From the NCBI RefSeq assembly GCF_002795405.1, contig NZ_PHGZ01000013.1:186001-250000 (forward strand): 64,000 nt of DNA, in the 5' to 3' direction. Both the position numbers and the translations under genes were made by a program. Positions 13,479-23,257 of the stretch are shown here, piece after piece. The stretch is from Caviibacterium pharyngocola (GTDB lineage Bacteria; Pseudomonadota; Gammaproteobacteria; Enterobacterales; Pasteurellaceae). Within the stretch, counting starts at the first letter, position 1. Every line of letters begins with the position of its first letter. The notes beneath the pieces were generated by a model. It ran no database searches. It saw only the letters and a list, made by a program, of their open reading frames with translations, and had not been told where the DNA came from.

Positions 13479-13991
13479 ATGGCGAATCCTTTTAGTTTAT
13501 TTGATCTGCCGGTGGATTTTTCTTTGGATCAAGCGCAACTTTCCGCGCGTTATTTGGCATTGCAAAGATCCTTGCATCCGGATAATTTCGCGCAATGTTC
13601 GGCGCAAGAACAGCGTTTGGCAATGCAAAAATCGGCGGAAATCAATGATGCTTTGCAACTGTTGAAAGATCCGATCTCGCGCGCAGATTGCATTATCGCT
13701 TTGGCGCTCGGCGAACAAGAAGAACAGACCAACCGAGATATGGCGTTTTTAATGCAACAAATGGACTGGCGCGAACAACTGGAACACATCGAACAACAGC
13801 AAGATCTTGACGAATTAAGCGCATTTTCCCAACAGATCGATCAATCTTATCAGGATATTTTAACGCAATTATCCACCGCACTTTCCGCGCAACAATGGCA
13901 GCAAGCCCGAAATTTGACGGATAAACTACGTTTTATTAAAAAACTCACGGCGGATATTGAACGCATTGAAGAAGATTTAACGGATTTTTAA
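13479..13991 (+). CDS. hscB: Fe-S assembly J-type co-chaperone HscB
   Basis: A 170-aa co-chaperone that brings IscU to HscA and stimulates its ATPase. The N-terminal J domain carries the HPD tripeptide at residues 33-35. The C-terminal half is the glutamine- and glutamate-rich helical bundle that binds IscU. Length is near E. coli HscB (171 aa). It is spaced 12 bp from iscA and 11 bp from hscA, consistent with cotranscription. Confidence 0.96.
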   Translation: MANPFSLFDLPVDFSLDQAQLSARYLALQRSLHPDNFAQCSAQEQRLAMQKSAEINDALQLLKDPISRADCIIALALGEQEEQTNRDMAFLMQQMDWREQLEHIEQQQDLDELSAFSQQIDQSYQDILTQLSTALSAQQWQQARNLTDKLRFIKKLTADIERIEEDLTDF

Positions 13992-14002
13992 AGAGAATAA
14001 TT

Positions 14003-15862
14003 ATGGCATTACTGCAAATCGCCGAACCCGGTCAAAGCGCGGCGCCGCATCAACAAAAATTAGCGATAGGCATCGATTTAGGCACAACAAACTCCCTTGT
14101 CGCCACCGTTCGCAGCGGAACGGCGGATATTTTGCCCGACGCGCAAGATCGCCCTTTAACCCCCTCCATTGTGAATTTTCAAGCGAACGGCGAAGTTATT
14201 GTCGGCTACGAAGCAGGCGAATTGGCGGCAGCGGATCCGCATAATACGATTATTTCGGTGAAACGTTTAATCGGGCGCTCCTTGGCGGACGTGCAACAAC
14301 GTTATCCGACTTTGCCTTATATTTTTGCGCAAACGGAAAACGGCTTGCCTTTATTGCAAACGGCGCAAGGACTGAAAAGCCCGATTGAAGTGTCGGCAGA
14401 AATTTTGAAAAAACTGACCGCACTTGCCGAACAACGTTTAGGCGGCGAACTTTCCGGTGCGGTGATCACAGTTCCTGCATATTTTGACGACGCCCAGCGA
14501 CAAAGTACCAAAGACGCCGCGAAATTAGCCGGTTTAAACGTGTTACGTTTATTGAACGAACCGACGGCGGCGGCGATTGCCTACGGTTTGGATAGCGGAC
14601 AAGAAGGTGTGATTGCCGTTTATGATCTCGGCGGCGGCACCTTTGATATTTCCGTTTTGCGTTTATCGAAAGGCGTATTTGAAGTGTTGGCGACCGGCGG
14701 CGATACGGCGTTAGGCGGCGATGATTTTGATCATTGCATTGCCGACTGGGTGATTCGACAATCCGGTCAACAACCGGAAAACGCGCAAGAACAACGCAAA
14801 TTGCTTGAAGCGGCAAATGCGGCGAAAGTGAAATTAAGCCAAGACCAGCGCGTAGCTTTGACTTTTAAAGACTGGCAAGGTGAATTGGAAAAATCACAAT
14901 TTGACGCTTTAATTCAACCGCTGGTAAAACGTTCTTTATTAGCTTGTCGTCGCGCGTTGAAAGACGCGGGCATTCGTGCGGAAGATGTGCTGGAAGTGGT
15001 AATGGTCGGCGGTTCGACGCGCGTGCCTTATGTGCGCGAACAAGTGGGCGAATTTTTCGGTCGTCAACCGCTCACCGCTATCGATCCGGATAAAGTGGTC
15101 GCCCTTGGCGCGGCGATTCAAGCGGATATTTTAGCCGGCAATAAACCGGATGCGGAAATGTTACTGTTAGATGTGATTCCGCTGTCTTTAGGCATCGAAA
15201 CGATGGGCGGCTTGGTGGAAAAAATTATTCCGCGTAATACCATGATTCCGGTGGCGCGCGCGCAAGAATTCACCACGTTTAAAGACGGACAAACCGCGAT
15301 GACGGTGCATATCGTGCAAGGCGAGCGAGAAATGGTGGCGGATTGCCGTTCCTTGGCGCGTTTCACTTTGCGCGGTATTCCGGCAATGGCGGCGGGTGCG
15401 GCGCATATTCGCGTGACTTATCAAGTGGACGCCGACGGCTTATTAAGCGTAACGGCAATGGAAAAATCCACCGGCGTGCAATCTTCGATTCAAGTGAAAC
15501 CTTCATACGGTTTAACCGACGACGAAATTACCACAATGTTGAAATCTTCAATGGAAAACGCTAAACAAGATATTCAAGCGCGTTTATTGGCGGAACAACG
15601 AGTGGAAGCGGCGCGCGTGATCGAAAGCGTGCGTTCGGCGTTGCGTGAAGATGAAAATTTATTAAATGATCAGGAATTAAGTGCGGTCAAAAATGCGTTA
15701 GTTTCGCTGGAAGATTTGGCGAAACAAGAGGATGCCTTAGCGATTAAACAAGGCATTAAAGCGTTGGATCAAGCAACGCAAGAATTTGCCGCGCGTCGAA
15801 TGGATCAATCCGTTCGCCGAGCGTTGTCCGGTCATTCCGTTCAGGATATTGAAAAAATTTAA
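14003..15862 (+). CDS. hscA: Fe-S assembly Hsp70 chaperone HscA
   Basis: A 619-aa specialised Hsp70 that uses ATP to release clusters from IscU by binding its LPPVK motif. The ATPase domain shows the phosphate-binding [14 protein letters not shown], the [14 protein letters not shown] loop and [13 protein letters not shown] substrate-binding domain follows (about 390-619). Length is close to E. coli HscA (616 aa). It lacks the acidic DnaK tail, which, with its place in the operon, separates it from DnaK. Confidence 0.97.
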   Translation: MALLQIAEPGQSAAPHQQKLAIGIDLGTTNSLVATVRSGTADILPDAQDRPLTPSIVNFQANGEVIVGYEAGELAAADPHNTIISVKRLIGRSLADVQQRYPTLPYIFAQTENGLPLLQTAQGLKSPIEVSAEILKKLTALAEQRLGGELSGAVITVPAYFDDAQRQSTKDAAKLAGLNVLRLLNEPTAAAIAYGLDSGQEGVIAVYDLGGGTFDISVLRLSKGVFEVLATGGDTALGGDDFDHCIADWVIRQSGQQPENAQEQRKLLEAANAAKVKLSQDQRVALTFKDWQGELEKSQFDALIQPLVKRSLLACRRALKDAGIRAEDVLEVVMVGGSTRVPYVREQVGEFFGRQPLTAIDPDKVVALGAAIQADILAGNKPDAEMLLLDVIPLSLGIETMGGLVEKIIPRNTMIPVARAQEFTTFKDGQTAMTVHIVQGEREMVADCRSLARFTLRGIPAMAAGAAHIRVTYQVDADGLLSVTAMEKSTGVQSSIQVKPSYGLTDDEITTMLKSSMENAKQDIQARLLAEQRVEAARVIESVRSALREDENLLNDQELSAVKNALVSLEDLAKQEDALAIKQGIKALDQATQEFAARRMDQSVRRALSGHSVQDIEKI

Positions 15863-15872
15863 GGGAAAATAT

Positions 15873-16211
15873 ATGGCGAAAGTGATTTTTTTACCTCACG
15901 AAACCTTATGTCCGGAAGGTATGGTGGTGGATGCCGTCGAGGGCGATAATTTATTGGACGTAGCGTTGGAAGCCGGCGTGGAAATCGAACACGCCTGCGA
16001 TAAATCTTGTGCCTGCACCACTTGCCACGTCATTGTGCGCGAAGGATTCGACAGCCTAAACGAAAGCACCGACGAAGAAGACGATATGTTGGATAAAGCT
16101 TGGGGCTTGGAAGTGGACAGCCGCTTAAGCTGCCAATGCCGAATCGGGAAAGAAGATCTTGTGGTCGAAATTCCGAAATACAGCTTAAATCACGCCAGAG
16201 AAGAACATTGA
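15873..16211 (+). CDS. fdx: [2Fe-2S] ferredoxin Fdx of the isc operon
   Basis: A 112-aa adrenodoxin-type ferredoxin that supplies electrons for cluster assembly. The ligands are Cys42, Cys48 and Cys51 in ACDKSCACTTC plus the later cysteine in RLSCQCRIG. The start MAKVIFLPHETLCPEG aligns with E. coli Fdx (111 aa) and has an AAGGGAA ribosome-binding site. The longer open frame upstream lies inside hscA and is not conserved. It is the last gene of the operon: a terminator follows at once and no iscX is present. Confidence 0.96.
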   Translation: MAKVIFLPHETLCPEGMVVDAVEGDNLLDVALEAGVEIEHACDKSCACTTCHVIVREGFDSLNESTDEEDDMLDKAWGLEVDSRLSCQCRIGKEDLVVEIPKYSLNHAREEH

Positions 16212-16217
16212 TTACGA

Positions 16218-16238
16218 GCCTGAGGTTTCAGGCTTTTG
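16218..16238 (+). terminator. Terminator of the isc operon
   Basis: AGCCTGA and TCAGGCT form a 7-bp stem followed by TTT, six bases after the fdx stop codon. Its position confirms that the operon ends at fdx. Confidence 0.75.
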
Positions 16239-16306
16239 TTATTTATAGTCAAATCGTCTAATACATATAAATTTATTATTTGCCTTTTCAATAATAGCCT
16301 TGAATA

Positions 16307-16339
16307 ATGAGTGAGATATACCCTCGCGATGAGTGCTAA
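16307..16339 (+). other. Possible 10-codon leader peptide upstream of gshF
   Basis: A short frame encodes MSEIYPRDEC and stops in a TAA that overlaps the AAGGA ribosome-binding site of gshF (16338-16342). Its last two residues, Glu-Cys, are the two substrates of the first GshF reaction. A second tiny frame (16329-16352, MSAKEIL) overlaps the gshF start as ATGA. Neither has a strong Shine-Dalgarno, so translation is uncertain. The rest of the 16239-16348 gap is AT-rich and presumably holds the gshF promoter. Confidence 0.3.
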
Positions 16340-16348
16340 GGAAATTTT

Positions 16349-18622
16349 ATGAAAATCCAACAAACGATTAAACGCAACCGGCTCGGTTTATTATTTCAAC
16401 AAGGCTCTTTCGGAATTGAAAAAGAAAGCCAGCGCGTACACGCCGACGGTTCGGTGGTGACGACCGAACACCCGAAGGTCTTCGGTAATCGTTCTTATCA
16501 TCCTTATATCCAAACGGACTTCGCCGAAAGTCAGTTGGAATTGATCACGCCGCCGAATAAGAAACCGGAAGACAGCTTACGTTGGCTTTCTGCCATTCAT
16601 CAAGTAGTGTTGCGATCTTTGCCGGAAAACGAATATATCTTCCCGTTGAGTATGCCGGCGGGCTTGCCGAGCGCCGATCAGATCAAAGTGGCGCAGTTGG
16701 ATAATCCGGAAGATGTGGCGTATCGCGAGCATTTGGTGGAATCTTACGGCAAAAACAAACAAATGGTCAGCGGCATTCATTATAACTTTCAGCTTGATGC
16801 CGAACTGATCCGCACCTTATTTAACGCCCAAACCGAATACCAAAGTGCGGTCGCTTTTCAGAACGATTTATATCTGAAAATGGCGAAAAACTTTTTGCGT
16901 TACCAATGGATTTTACTGTATTTATTATCCGCCACGCCGACGGTTGACGCCGATTATTTCAAAGACGGTTCGCCTTTACAGTTGGGACAATATGTGCGCA
17001 GCCTGCGCTCCAGTCGATACGGTTATGTGAATGCGCCGGAAATTGTGGTGTCTTTCGATAGCGTAGAAAAATACGTCGAAACCTTAGAACATTGGGTGGC
17101 AAGCGGTAAATTAATCGCCGAAAAAGAATTCTACTCCAACGTGCGTTTACGCGGCGCGAAAAAAGCGCGCGAATTGCTACAAAACGGTATTCAATATTTA
17201 GAATTCAGATTATTCGATTTAAACCCGTTCGAACCTTACGGCATCGGCTTAAAAGATGCGGAATTTATTCGTTATTTCGTGTTGTTAATGATTTGGCTGG
17301 ATGAAACCGCCGATCAGCAAGGCGTCGAATTAGGTAAAGCGAGATTAGCAGAAGTGGCGTTCGAACACCCGTTATCGCAAACGGCATATCGTCAAGAAGG
17401 CGAAGAAATTTTAAATCGTTTATTGGCAATGTTGAACGAAATTAATGCGCCGACGGAAATCGTTGACATCGTGACGGAAAAACTAGCCCAATTCGCCGAT
17501 CCGGCACAAACCTTGTGCGGACGCTTGGTGCAAGCCATCGAACAAGCAGGCGGTTATCAACAACTGGGGGCAGAATTGGCGCAACGCTACAAAGCGCAAG
17601 CTTTCGAGCGTTTTTATGCGCTGACGGCGTTCGATAATATGGAATTATCCACCCAAGCGTTATTGTTCGATTTAATTCAAAAAGGCATCAAAACCGAGAT
17701 TTTGGACGAGAACGATCAGTTCCTTTGCTTGCAATTCGGCGATCACATCGAATATGTCAAAAACGGTAATATGACCTCGCACGACAGCTATATTTCGCCG
17801 TTGATTATGGAAAACAAAGTAGTCACCAAAAAAGTGCTGCAAAAAGCCGGTTTTAATATTCCGCAAAGCGTAGAGTTTACCTCGGCGGAACAAGCAGTGG
17901 CTTCTTATGCCTTGTTTGAAGGGCGTGCCGTAGTGATTAAACCGAAATCCACCAATTACGGGTTAGGCATCACGATTTTCCAACAAGGCGTTGCCAATCG
18001 GGAGGATTTCGCCAAAGCGGTGGAAATCGCCTTCCGTGAAGATAAAGAAATTATGGTGGAAGATTATTTGGTCGGCACCGAATATCGCTTTTTCGTGCTG
18101 GGCGATGAAACGCTTGCCGTATTATTGCGCGTGCCGGCGAATGTGATCGGCGATGGCGAACACACGGTGGCGCAATTAGTAGCGATGAAAAACGATCATC
18201 CGCTGCGCGGTGACGGCAGCCGCACGCCGTTGAAAAAAATCGCCTTGGGCGATATCGAACGGTTGCAACTGAAAGAACAAGGTTTAACCGTGGATAGCGT
18301 ACCGGCGAAAGGGCAAAGCGTACAACTGCGCGCTAATTCCAATATTAGCACCGGCGGCGATAGCATTGATATGACTGACGAAATGCACGAAAGTTATAAA
18401 CAAATCGCCGTGGGAATTACCAAAGCGATGGGCGCGGCGGTGTGCGGTGTGGATCTGATTATTCCGGATCTCACCCGACCGGCGGAATCGCATCTCGGTT
18501 CTTGGGGCGTGATTGAAGCGAACTTTAACCCGATGATGATGATGCACATTTTCCCTTACGCGGGTAAATCTCGCCGTTTAACGCAGAACGTCATCAAAAT
18601 GTTATTCCCTGAAATCCGCTAA
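16349..18622 (+). CDS. gshF: Bifunctional glutamate-cysteine ligase/glutathione synthetase
   Basis: A 757-aa fusion that makes glutathione in two ATP-dependent steps. The N-terminal part (about 1-430) is a GshA-type gamma-glutamylcysteine ligase (FGIEKESQRVHADG and ETDFAESQLELITPP-like segments). The C-terminal part (about 490-757) is an ATP-grasp domain (VVIKPKSTNYGLGITIF, VEDYLVGTEYRFFVLG, GVIEANFNPMMMMHIFP). Length matches known GshF/GshAB enzymes of Pasteurella and Streptococcus (about 750 aa). Such fusions occur in some Pasteurellaceae but not, to my knowledge, in H. influenzae. It stands alone between two terminators. Confidence 0.95.
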   Translation: MKIQQTIKRNRLGLLFQQGSFGIEKESQRVHADGSVVTTEHPKVFGNRSYHPYIQTDFAESQLELITPPNKKPEDSLRWLSAIHQVVLRSLPENEYIFPLSMPAGLPSADQIKVAQLDNPEDVAYREHLVESYGKNKQMVSGIHYNFQLDAELIRTLFNAQTEYQSAVAFQNDLYLKMAKNFLRYQWILLYLLSATPTVDADYFKDGSPLQLGQYVRSLRSSRYGYVNAPEIVVSFDSVEKYVETLEHWVASGKLIAEKEFYSNVRLRGAKKARELLQNGIQYLEFRLFDLNPFEPYGIGLKDAEFIRYFVLLMIWLDETADQQGVELGKARLAEVAFEHPLSQTAYRQEGEEILNRLLAMLNEINAPTEIVDIVTEKLAQFADPAQTLCGRLVQAIEQAGGYQQLGAELAQRYKAQAFERFYALTAFDNMELSTQALLFDLIQKGIKTEILDENDQFLCLQFGDHIEYVKNGNMTSHDSYISPLIMENKVVTKKVLQKAGFNIPQSVEFTSAEQAVASYALFEGRAVVIKPKSTNYGLGITIFQQGVANREDFAKAVEIAFREDKEIMVEDYLVGTEYRFFVLGDETLAVLLRVPANVIGDGEHTVAQLVAMKNDHPLRGDGSRTPLKKIALGDIERLQLKEQGLTVDSVPAKGQSVQLRANSNISTGGDSIDMTDEMHESYKQIAVGITKAMGAAVCGVDLIIPDLTRPAESHLGSWGVIEANFNPMMMMHIFPYAGKSRRLTQNVIKMLFPEIR

Positions 18623-18630
18623 TCCCGATG

Positions 18631-18690
18631 AAAGTGCGGTGAATTTATGCGACGAATAAAAAAGTCGTGAAATTCACCGCACTTTTTTCT
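18631..18690. terminator. Long inverted uptake-sequence terminator after gshF
   Basis: AAAGTGCGGTGAATTT (18631-18646) pairs perfectly with AAATTCACCGCACTTT (18670-18685), a 16-bp stem whose loop contains a smaller CGAC/GTCG stem. A TTTTTT run follows on the plus strand. It contains two uptake signals in inverted orientation. Confidence 0.9.
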
Positions 18691-18781
18691 CAAACCGTTC
18701 TATAATTATCCTCGCTCAGTTTTTGCTTGGCGTTTAACGCCTGCCAAAAATTATCGTCGTCTCAAATAAGGAAACCATTTA

Positions 18782-19882
18782 ATGCAAATTGCGCAACAGG
18801 AATTTACCTTAGAACCGCAAGATAACGCCCGTTTACAATCGCTTTGCGGCGCGTTTGACGAAAATCTTCAATTAATCGAAAAAGAATTCAATTTAATTAT
18901 TTCCCGTCGGAATTTTAGTTTTTCGGTGCAATCGCAGGATGAAGAAAGCAAACCGCATCACCTCGGTTTAATCAAAAGTGCGGTCAAATTAATTCAACAA
19001 TTATATTTAGACACCGCGCCGATTCGTGGCAAAATCAAAGAATTGGATTTATCCGACGTGCATATGGCGATTCAAGAAAGCCGAATGTTGTTGCAACAAT
19101 CGGCGGAAAAAGCGGAAAGCGAACGCGAAGAAAGCCAAGTTTACAGCACCACGATTAAAACCAAACGCGGCGTGATCAAACCGCGCGGGAAAAATCAGAT
19201 CGAGTATTTACACCATATTTTAACCCACGATATTAGTTTCGGTATCGGGCCGGCGGGTACCGGAAAAACCTTTTTAGCGGTTGCCGCCGCGGTGGAAGCC
19301 TTGGAACGTCAAGAAGTGCGCCGCGTGTTGTTAACCCGTCCGGCGGTGGAAGCCGGCGAAAAATTGGGCTTTTTACCCGGAGATTTAGGGCAAAAAATCG
19401 AGCCTTATCTGCGCCCGCTTTATGACGCGTTATTTGAAATGCTCGGCTTTGAAAAAGTGCAAAAATTAATGGAGCGCAATGTGATCGAAATCGCGCCGTT
19501 GGCTTATATGCGCGGGCGCACTTTAAACGACAGTTTTATTATTTTGGACGAAAGCCAAAACACCACCGTGGAGCAAATGAAAATGTTTTTGACCCGAATC
19601 GGGTTTAATTCCAAAGCGGTGATTACCGGCGACATTACCCAAATCGACTTGCCGCGTAGCCAAAAATCGGGGTTACGCCACGCCATCGAAGTGTTGGAAA
19701 ATGTGCCGGAATTGAGTTTTAACTATTTCGACAGCAAAGATATCGTGCGTCATCCGGTGGTGGCGAAAGTGGTGCAAGCCTATGAAAAATGGGAAATCGA
19801 GGACGAAAATCGTCGCCGTCAACTTGCCGAACAACGTAAAGCGGAAAAATTTCACACAGAAATAACAAAAACAGAGGAGTAA
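18782..19882 (+). CDS. ybeZ: PhoH-like ATPase (YbeZ)
   Basis: A 366-aa PhoH-family P-loop ATPase. Walker A is GPAGTGKT at 156-163, and Walker B lies in DSFIILDESQNTT. The N-terminal part carries the KH-like region of YbeZ. In E. coli, YbeZ partners the RNase YbeY in rRNA processing. Here ybeY lies two genes downstream, with a broken LysE-type gene between them. The ATPase is clear; its exact role in this species is inferred from the neighbour. Confidence 0.9.
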   Translation: MQIAQQEFTLEPQDNARLQSLCGAFDENLQLIEKEFNLIISRRNFSFSVQSQDEESKPHHLGLIKSAVKLIQQLYLDTAPIRGKIKELDLSDVHMAIQESRMLLQQSAEKAESEREESQVYSTTIKTKRGVIKPRGKNQIEYLHHILTHDISFGIGPAGTGKTFLAVAAAVEALERQEVRRVLLTRPAVEAGEKLGFLPGDLGQKIEPYLRPLYDALFEMLGFEKVQKLMERNVIEIAPLAYMRGRTLNDSFIILDESQNTTVEQMKMFLTRIGFNSKAVITGDITQIDLPRSQKSGLRHAIEVLENVPELSFNYFDSKDIVRHPVVAKVVQAYEKWEIEDENRRRQLAEQRKAEKFHTEITKTEE

Positions 19883-19885
19883 ACA

Positions 19886-20498
19886 ATGGAATTTTGGCAC
19901 GGATTTTTAATTATTACCGGCATTCATATTTTAGCGGCGATGTCGCCGGGGCCGGATTTTATTTATGTGTCGCAACAAACCTTAAGTCGCGGGCGACGTG
20001 CGGGCATTATTTGCGCCTTGGGCGTCGCATTGGGCTTGGGCGTGCATATTTTATATTCGGTGTTAGGGCTTGCCGTGGTGATCGCTTCCGCGTCTTGGTT
20101 GCTGATTTTGATTAAAATCGTCGGCGGCGCGTATTTAATTTATCTCGGTTACAAAGGCTTAAAAGCAAAAGCGAATAAAGAAGTTACGGTGATTGAAAAA
20201 ATCGAGGTAAAAAGCGAAAGCGGTCTCAAAACCCTTTGGAAAGGCTTTCTTTGTAACGTGTTAAACCCGAAAGCGCCGGTTTATTTCGTCTCGGTGTTCA
20301 CCGTGGTTCTCTCGCCTTCGATGCCTTTGTGGCAATTAGCCGTTTACGGGTTATTTACAATTCGCGTGGTTTGCTTCTGTCGCCTTTTTGCTCTCCATTC
20401 CGCGCGTTAACAAACAATTTCAGAAAATGGGGCATTGGATCGATCGCGTGTTAGGAATGGTGATGGTCGGCTTAGGCATTAAAGTGATTTCAAGTTAA
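19886..20498 (+). pseudogene. LysE/RhtB-family exporter interrupted by a frameshift
   Basis: The first 155 or so residues are a typical LysE/RhtB amino-acid exporter (GIHILAAMSPGPDFIYVSQQ at the N-terminus, several membrane helices). Around 20351-20360 the frame breaks: the original frame runs into unrelated residues and stops at 20410, whereas the +1 frame continues as QFAWFASVAFLLSIPRVNKQ to a TAA at 20496-20498. The joined product would be about 204 aa, the normal family length. Losing one T from the TTT at 20354-20356 restores the frame. This could be a true mutation, phase variation or a sequencing error. It sits inside the ybeZ-ybeY operon. Confidence 0.85.
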
Positions 20499-20507
20499 GG
20501 AAGAAGA

Positions 20508-20972
20508 ATGAAAAATGTGATAATCGATTTACAAATCGCCTCGCAAGATACGGCGAATTTACCCACCGAGCAACAAATTCAACAATGGGCGAATGCCGCG
20601 GTGCGCGCGGAAAATATGGAACCGGAAATGACGGTTCGCATTGTGGACGAAGCGGAAAGTCATCATTTGAATCTCACTTATCGCGGCAAAGACAAGCCGA
20701 CCAATGTGTTGTCTTTTCCTTTCGAATGTCCGGAAGAAGTGGAATTGCCGCTGTTGGGCGATTTGGTGATTTGCCGCCAAGTGGTCGAACGGGAGGCTGC
20801 GGAGCAAGGTAAACCGACGCTCGCGCACTGGGCGCATATGGTTGTGCACGGCAGTTTGCATTTGCTCGGTTATGATCATATCGACGACGAAGAAGCCGAA
20901 GAAATGGAAAGTTTGGAAACGGAGATTATGCTTTCCCTCGGTTTTGAAGATCCTTACGCGGCGGAAAAATAA
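20508..20972 (+). CDS. ybeY: Endoribonuclease YbeY
   Basis: A 154-aa zinc-dependent RNase needed for 16S rRNA 3'-end maturation and 70S quality control. The metal motif [13 protein letters not shown] gives His114, His118 and His124, the same numbering as E. coli YbeY. Length is also the same (about 155 aa). An AGGAAG ribosome-binding site lies in the 9-bp gap after the frameshifted exporter. It is followed 8 bp later by tmcA. Confidence 0.96.
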   Translation: MKNVIIDLQIASQDTANLPTEQQIQQWANAAVRAENMEPEMTVRIVDEAESHHLNLTYRGKDKPTNVLSFPFECPEEVELPLLGDLVICRQVVEREAAEQGKPTLAHWAHMVVHGSLHLLGYDHIDDEEAEEMESLETEIMLSLGFEDPYAAEK

Positions 20973-20980
20973 GCCTTCGA

Positions 20981-22954
20981 ATGGAAATGAAATCCGCCGA
21001 AATGTTGCCTCGCCGTTTGCAATTCGTGCTTGCACAAAACCTTGAGGCGAATTTATTACCGCCGCATCTTCTTTGGATTGGCGCGGAAAAACCGACGGGC
21101 GATGTGTTGTTTCAGTCTATTTCTGCCGTGCGGAACTTGTTAGGGCAAGAATTCGACGAGATTATTTTCGATTGCCGCAACGGGTTTCATTGCGAAGCTT
21201 TGGCGATTGCGGCGGGAACTCTAAAAGCAGGCGGTACGCTCAGTATTTTGTTAGCAGATTGGCAAGGACTTGCGCAGCAAAAAGATGCCGACAGCTTACG
21301 CTGGAGCGGGGAATCCGAGCCGATTTGTACGCCGAATTTTGTGCAAAGATTACAACGGCTTGTACAACAATACGGCTTTCCGCGTTTAAATCAAAACGAA
21401 TTTTCACAAGCAAGACCATCGCAAAAAAGTGCGGTGGTTTTTGCACAAGAAATTTCATCTATTTCACCACCTACCGCTCAACAAGAACGGATTATTCGTC
21501 AAATCTTGCGCCAAGAAGCAGAAATTTATTTTTTAACGGCAAAACGCGGGCGGGGAAAATCCGCGCTACTGGGCTTGCTGGCGAATCGGTTAAACGCACG
21601 CATTTTCTTAACCGCGCCGAATAAAAGTGCGGTCAATATTTTGAATGATTTTATCCGACGCGATGTGGAATTTATCGCGCCCGACGAGCTAGCCGCTTTA
21701 TTACGACGCGATCCGATGATTTATGCGCAAGATTGGTTGTTTGTGGACGAAGCCGCAATGATTCCCTTGGCGTTATTGGAAACCTTTTCGCAATCTTTTA
21801 AACACATTGTATTTAGCACCACGATTCACTGTTACGAAGGCACCGGGCGCGGCTTCGAGCTAAAATTTAAACGAAAATTACACCGCACTTTTCAGCATTT
21901 TGAATTGACGCAGCCGCTGCGTTGGCGCTCGGATGACGCGATTGAAACCTTTATCGACGAATTATTGCTGCTTAATGCGGAAGATCGTATTACACCGCCG
22001 ATTTATCATTCCAACGCAAAGTTATTCCTGAAATCCGCGACACAACAGGAAGTGATTCGATATATCGACGATTTTTACGCCTTATTGACCGCCGCTCATT
22101 ATCGCACCGCGCCTTTGGATTTACGCCGTTTATTGGATGCTCGCAAACAACATTTTCAACTCGCTTTATCGCAAGAGGGCATTGTCGGCGCGGTTTGGGC
22201 GACGGAAGAAGGCGGGATGCAAGATCAAGCCTTGATTCGAGATATTTGCCGCGGAACGCGACGACCGAAAGGCAATTTAGCCGCGCAGTTATTGGCATTT
22301 TGTTATACGGCGGAACAAGCCTGTCGCTTAACGTCTTTGCGCGTTTCGCGCATTGCCGTACAAACGAATTGGCAAGGCAAAGGCATCGGGCGGCAATTAA
22401 TTAAAAAAGTACAGCGGGAAGCAAAGACGGATTTTTTATCGGTCAGTTTCGGTTATACGGAAGAACTAGCGAATTTTTGGCAAAAGTGCGGGTTTAATTT
22501 GGTGCATTTTGCCGAAACCAGAGAGGCGAGCAGCGGTTGTTATTCCGCCTTGGCGCTTTATCCCTTAAGCGAAAACGGCAAAGCCTTTTGCCAATCGCTA
22601 CAGGCACGTTTCGCGCGAAATTTGTCCTTGTCCTTTCATCCGCTTGCGGCGAAGATTGCACAGCATCCGATAGATTTCGCCTTAAATGACGATGATCTGC
22701 AAACCTTACGTTATTTTGCCGATTTTCACCTCACGCTCTCGGCAGCGCTACCGGCGATTCGGCGTTTGGTACATCTTGCGGATCAACAAAATTGTCCGTT
22801 GTTGTGTGATTATTTGACGAATAAACAACAAACGGCAACACTTTTTGGCGGACGAAAAAATCAGCTACAAAGTTATCGCGAAGAAGTAAAGAAAATGTTG
22901 CAAAAATATAAAACGCTTTTATTATTTGATTGCATCGAAGGAGGTGAAAAATGA
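20981..22954 (+). CDS. tmcA: tRNA(Met) cytidine acetyltransferase TmcA
   Basis: A 657-aa enzyme that acetylates the wobble cytidine 34 of elongator tRNA-Met (ac4C). It combines a RNA-helicase-like ATPase module, with P-loop AKRGRGKSALLG and the DEAAMIPL Walker B, and a C-terminal GNAT acetyltransferase module (VQTNWQGKGIGRQLIKK). Length agrees with E. coli TmcA (671 aa). It is translationally coupled to the next small gene by an ATGA overlap at 22951-22954. The GGAGGTG within its last codons is that gene's ribosome-binding site. Confidence 0.93.
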   Translation: MEMKSAEMLPRRLQFVLAQNLEANLLPPHLLWIGAEKPTGDVLFQSISAVRNLLGQEFDEIIFDCRNGFHCEALAIAAGTLKAGGTLSILLADWQGLAQQKDADSLRWSGESEPICTPNFVQRLQRLVQQYGFPRLNQNEFSQARPSQKSAVVFAQEISSISPPTAQQERIIRQILRQEAEIYFLTAKRGRGKSALLGLLANRLNARIFLTAPNKSAVNILNDFIRRDVEFIAPDELAALLRRDPMIYAQDWLFVDEAAMIPLALLETFSQSFKHIVFSTTIHCYEGTGRGFELKFKRKLHRTFQHFELTQPLRWRSDDAIETFIDELLLLNAEDRITPPIYHSNAKLFLKSATQQEVIRYIDDFYALLTAAHYRTAPLDLRRLLDARKQHFQLALSQEGIVGAVWATEEGGMQDQALIRDICRGTRRPKGNLAAQLLAFCYTAEQACRLTSLRVSRIAVQTNWQGKGIGRQLIKKVQREAKTDFLSVSFGYTEELANFWQKCGFNLVHFAETREASSGCYSALALYPLSENGKAFCQSLQARFARNLSLSFHPLAAKIAQHPIDFALNDDDLQTLRYFADFHLTLSAALPAIRRLVHLADQQNCPLLCDYLTNKQQTATLFGGRKNQLQSYREEVKKMLQKYKTLLLFDCIEGGEK

Positions 22955-23127
22955 GTGAAACGAAAAAAGGTTGGTTTAAAAAAGCCTTAGCGAAATATGA
23001 TCAATTTTGCAAAGAATTAGGCATCGATCAAGGTGCTTGTCGCAGCTGTGTGCCGGTTGTCAAGTTCGATGAAAACGCCACGGATAAGCCCGCTCAAAAA
23101 ACAAGCGAAAAAGCGCGAAAAATGTGA
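22951..23127 (+). CDS. 58-aa conserved Pasteurellaceae protein (DUF5363-like)
   Basis: A 58-residue basic protein that overlaps the tmcA stop by 4 bp and has a strong GGAGGTG ribosome-binding site inside tmcA. It starts MSETKKGWFKKALAKYDQF and has the core GIDQGACRSCVPVVKFD, with two cysteines spaced CRSC plus one at residue 20. The pattern resembles a small uncharacterised family (DUF5363) that I recall from Haemophilus and Pasteurella genomes; this assignment is from memory. The function is unknown. The coupling suggests cotranslation with TmcA. Confidence 0.75.
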   Translation: MSETKKGWFKKALAKYDQFCKELGIDQGACRSCVPVVKFDENATDKPAQKTSEKARKM

Positions 23128-23142
23128 TCGCCCTCACTTTTT
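23118..23142 (+). terminator. Possible terminator after the tmcA operon
   Basis: AAAAATGTGA and TCACTTTTT form a stem with one bulged base, overlapping the last codons of the 58-aa gene and ending in a T run. A further T6 lies at 23150-23155. This is moderate evidence only. Confidence 0.45.
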
Positions 23143-23257
23143 ATGGGTGTTTTTTCGTCGGACGAGATACGTTCGGTTTACTTAAATATAACAACTCAAT
23201 AAAATAGGTGTGCTTTACGAACGGTAAAGTAACGTGTTTTTTTAATAGGTAACGATT

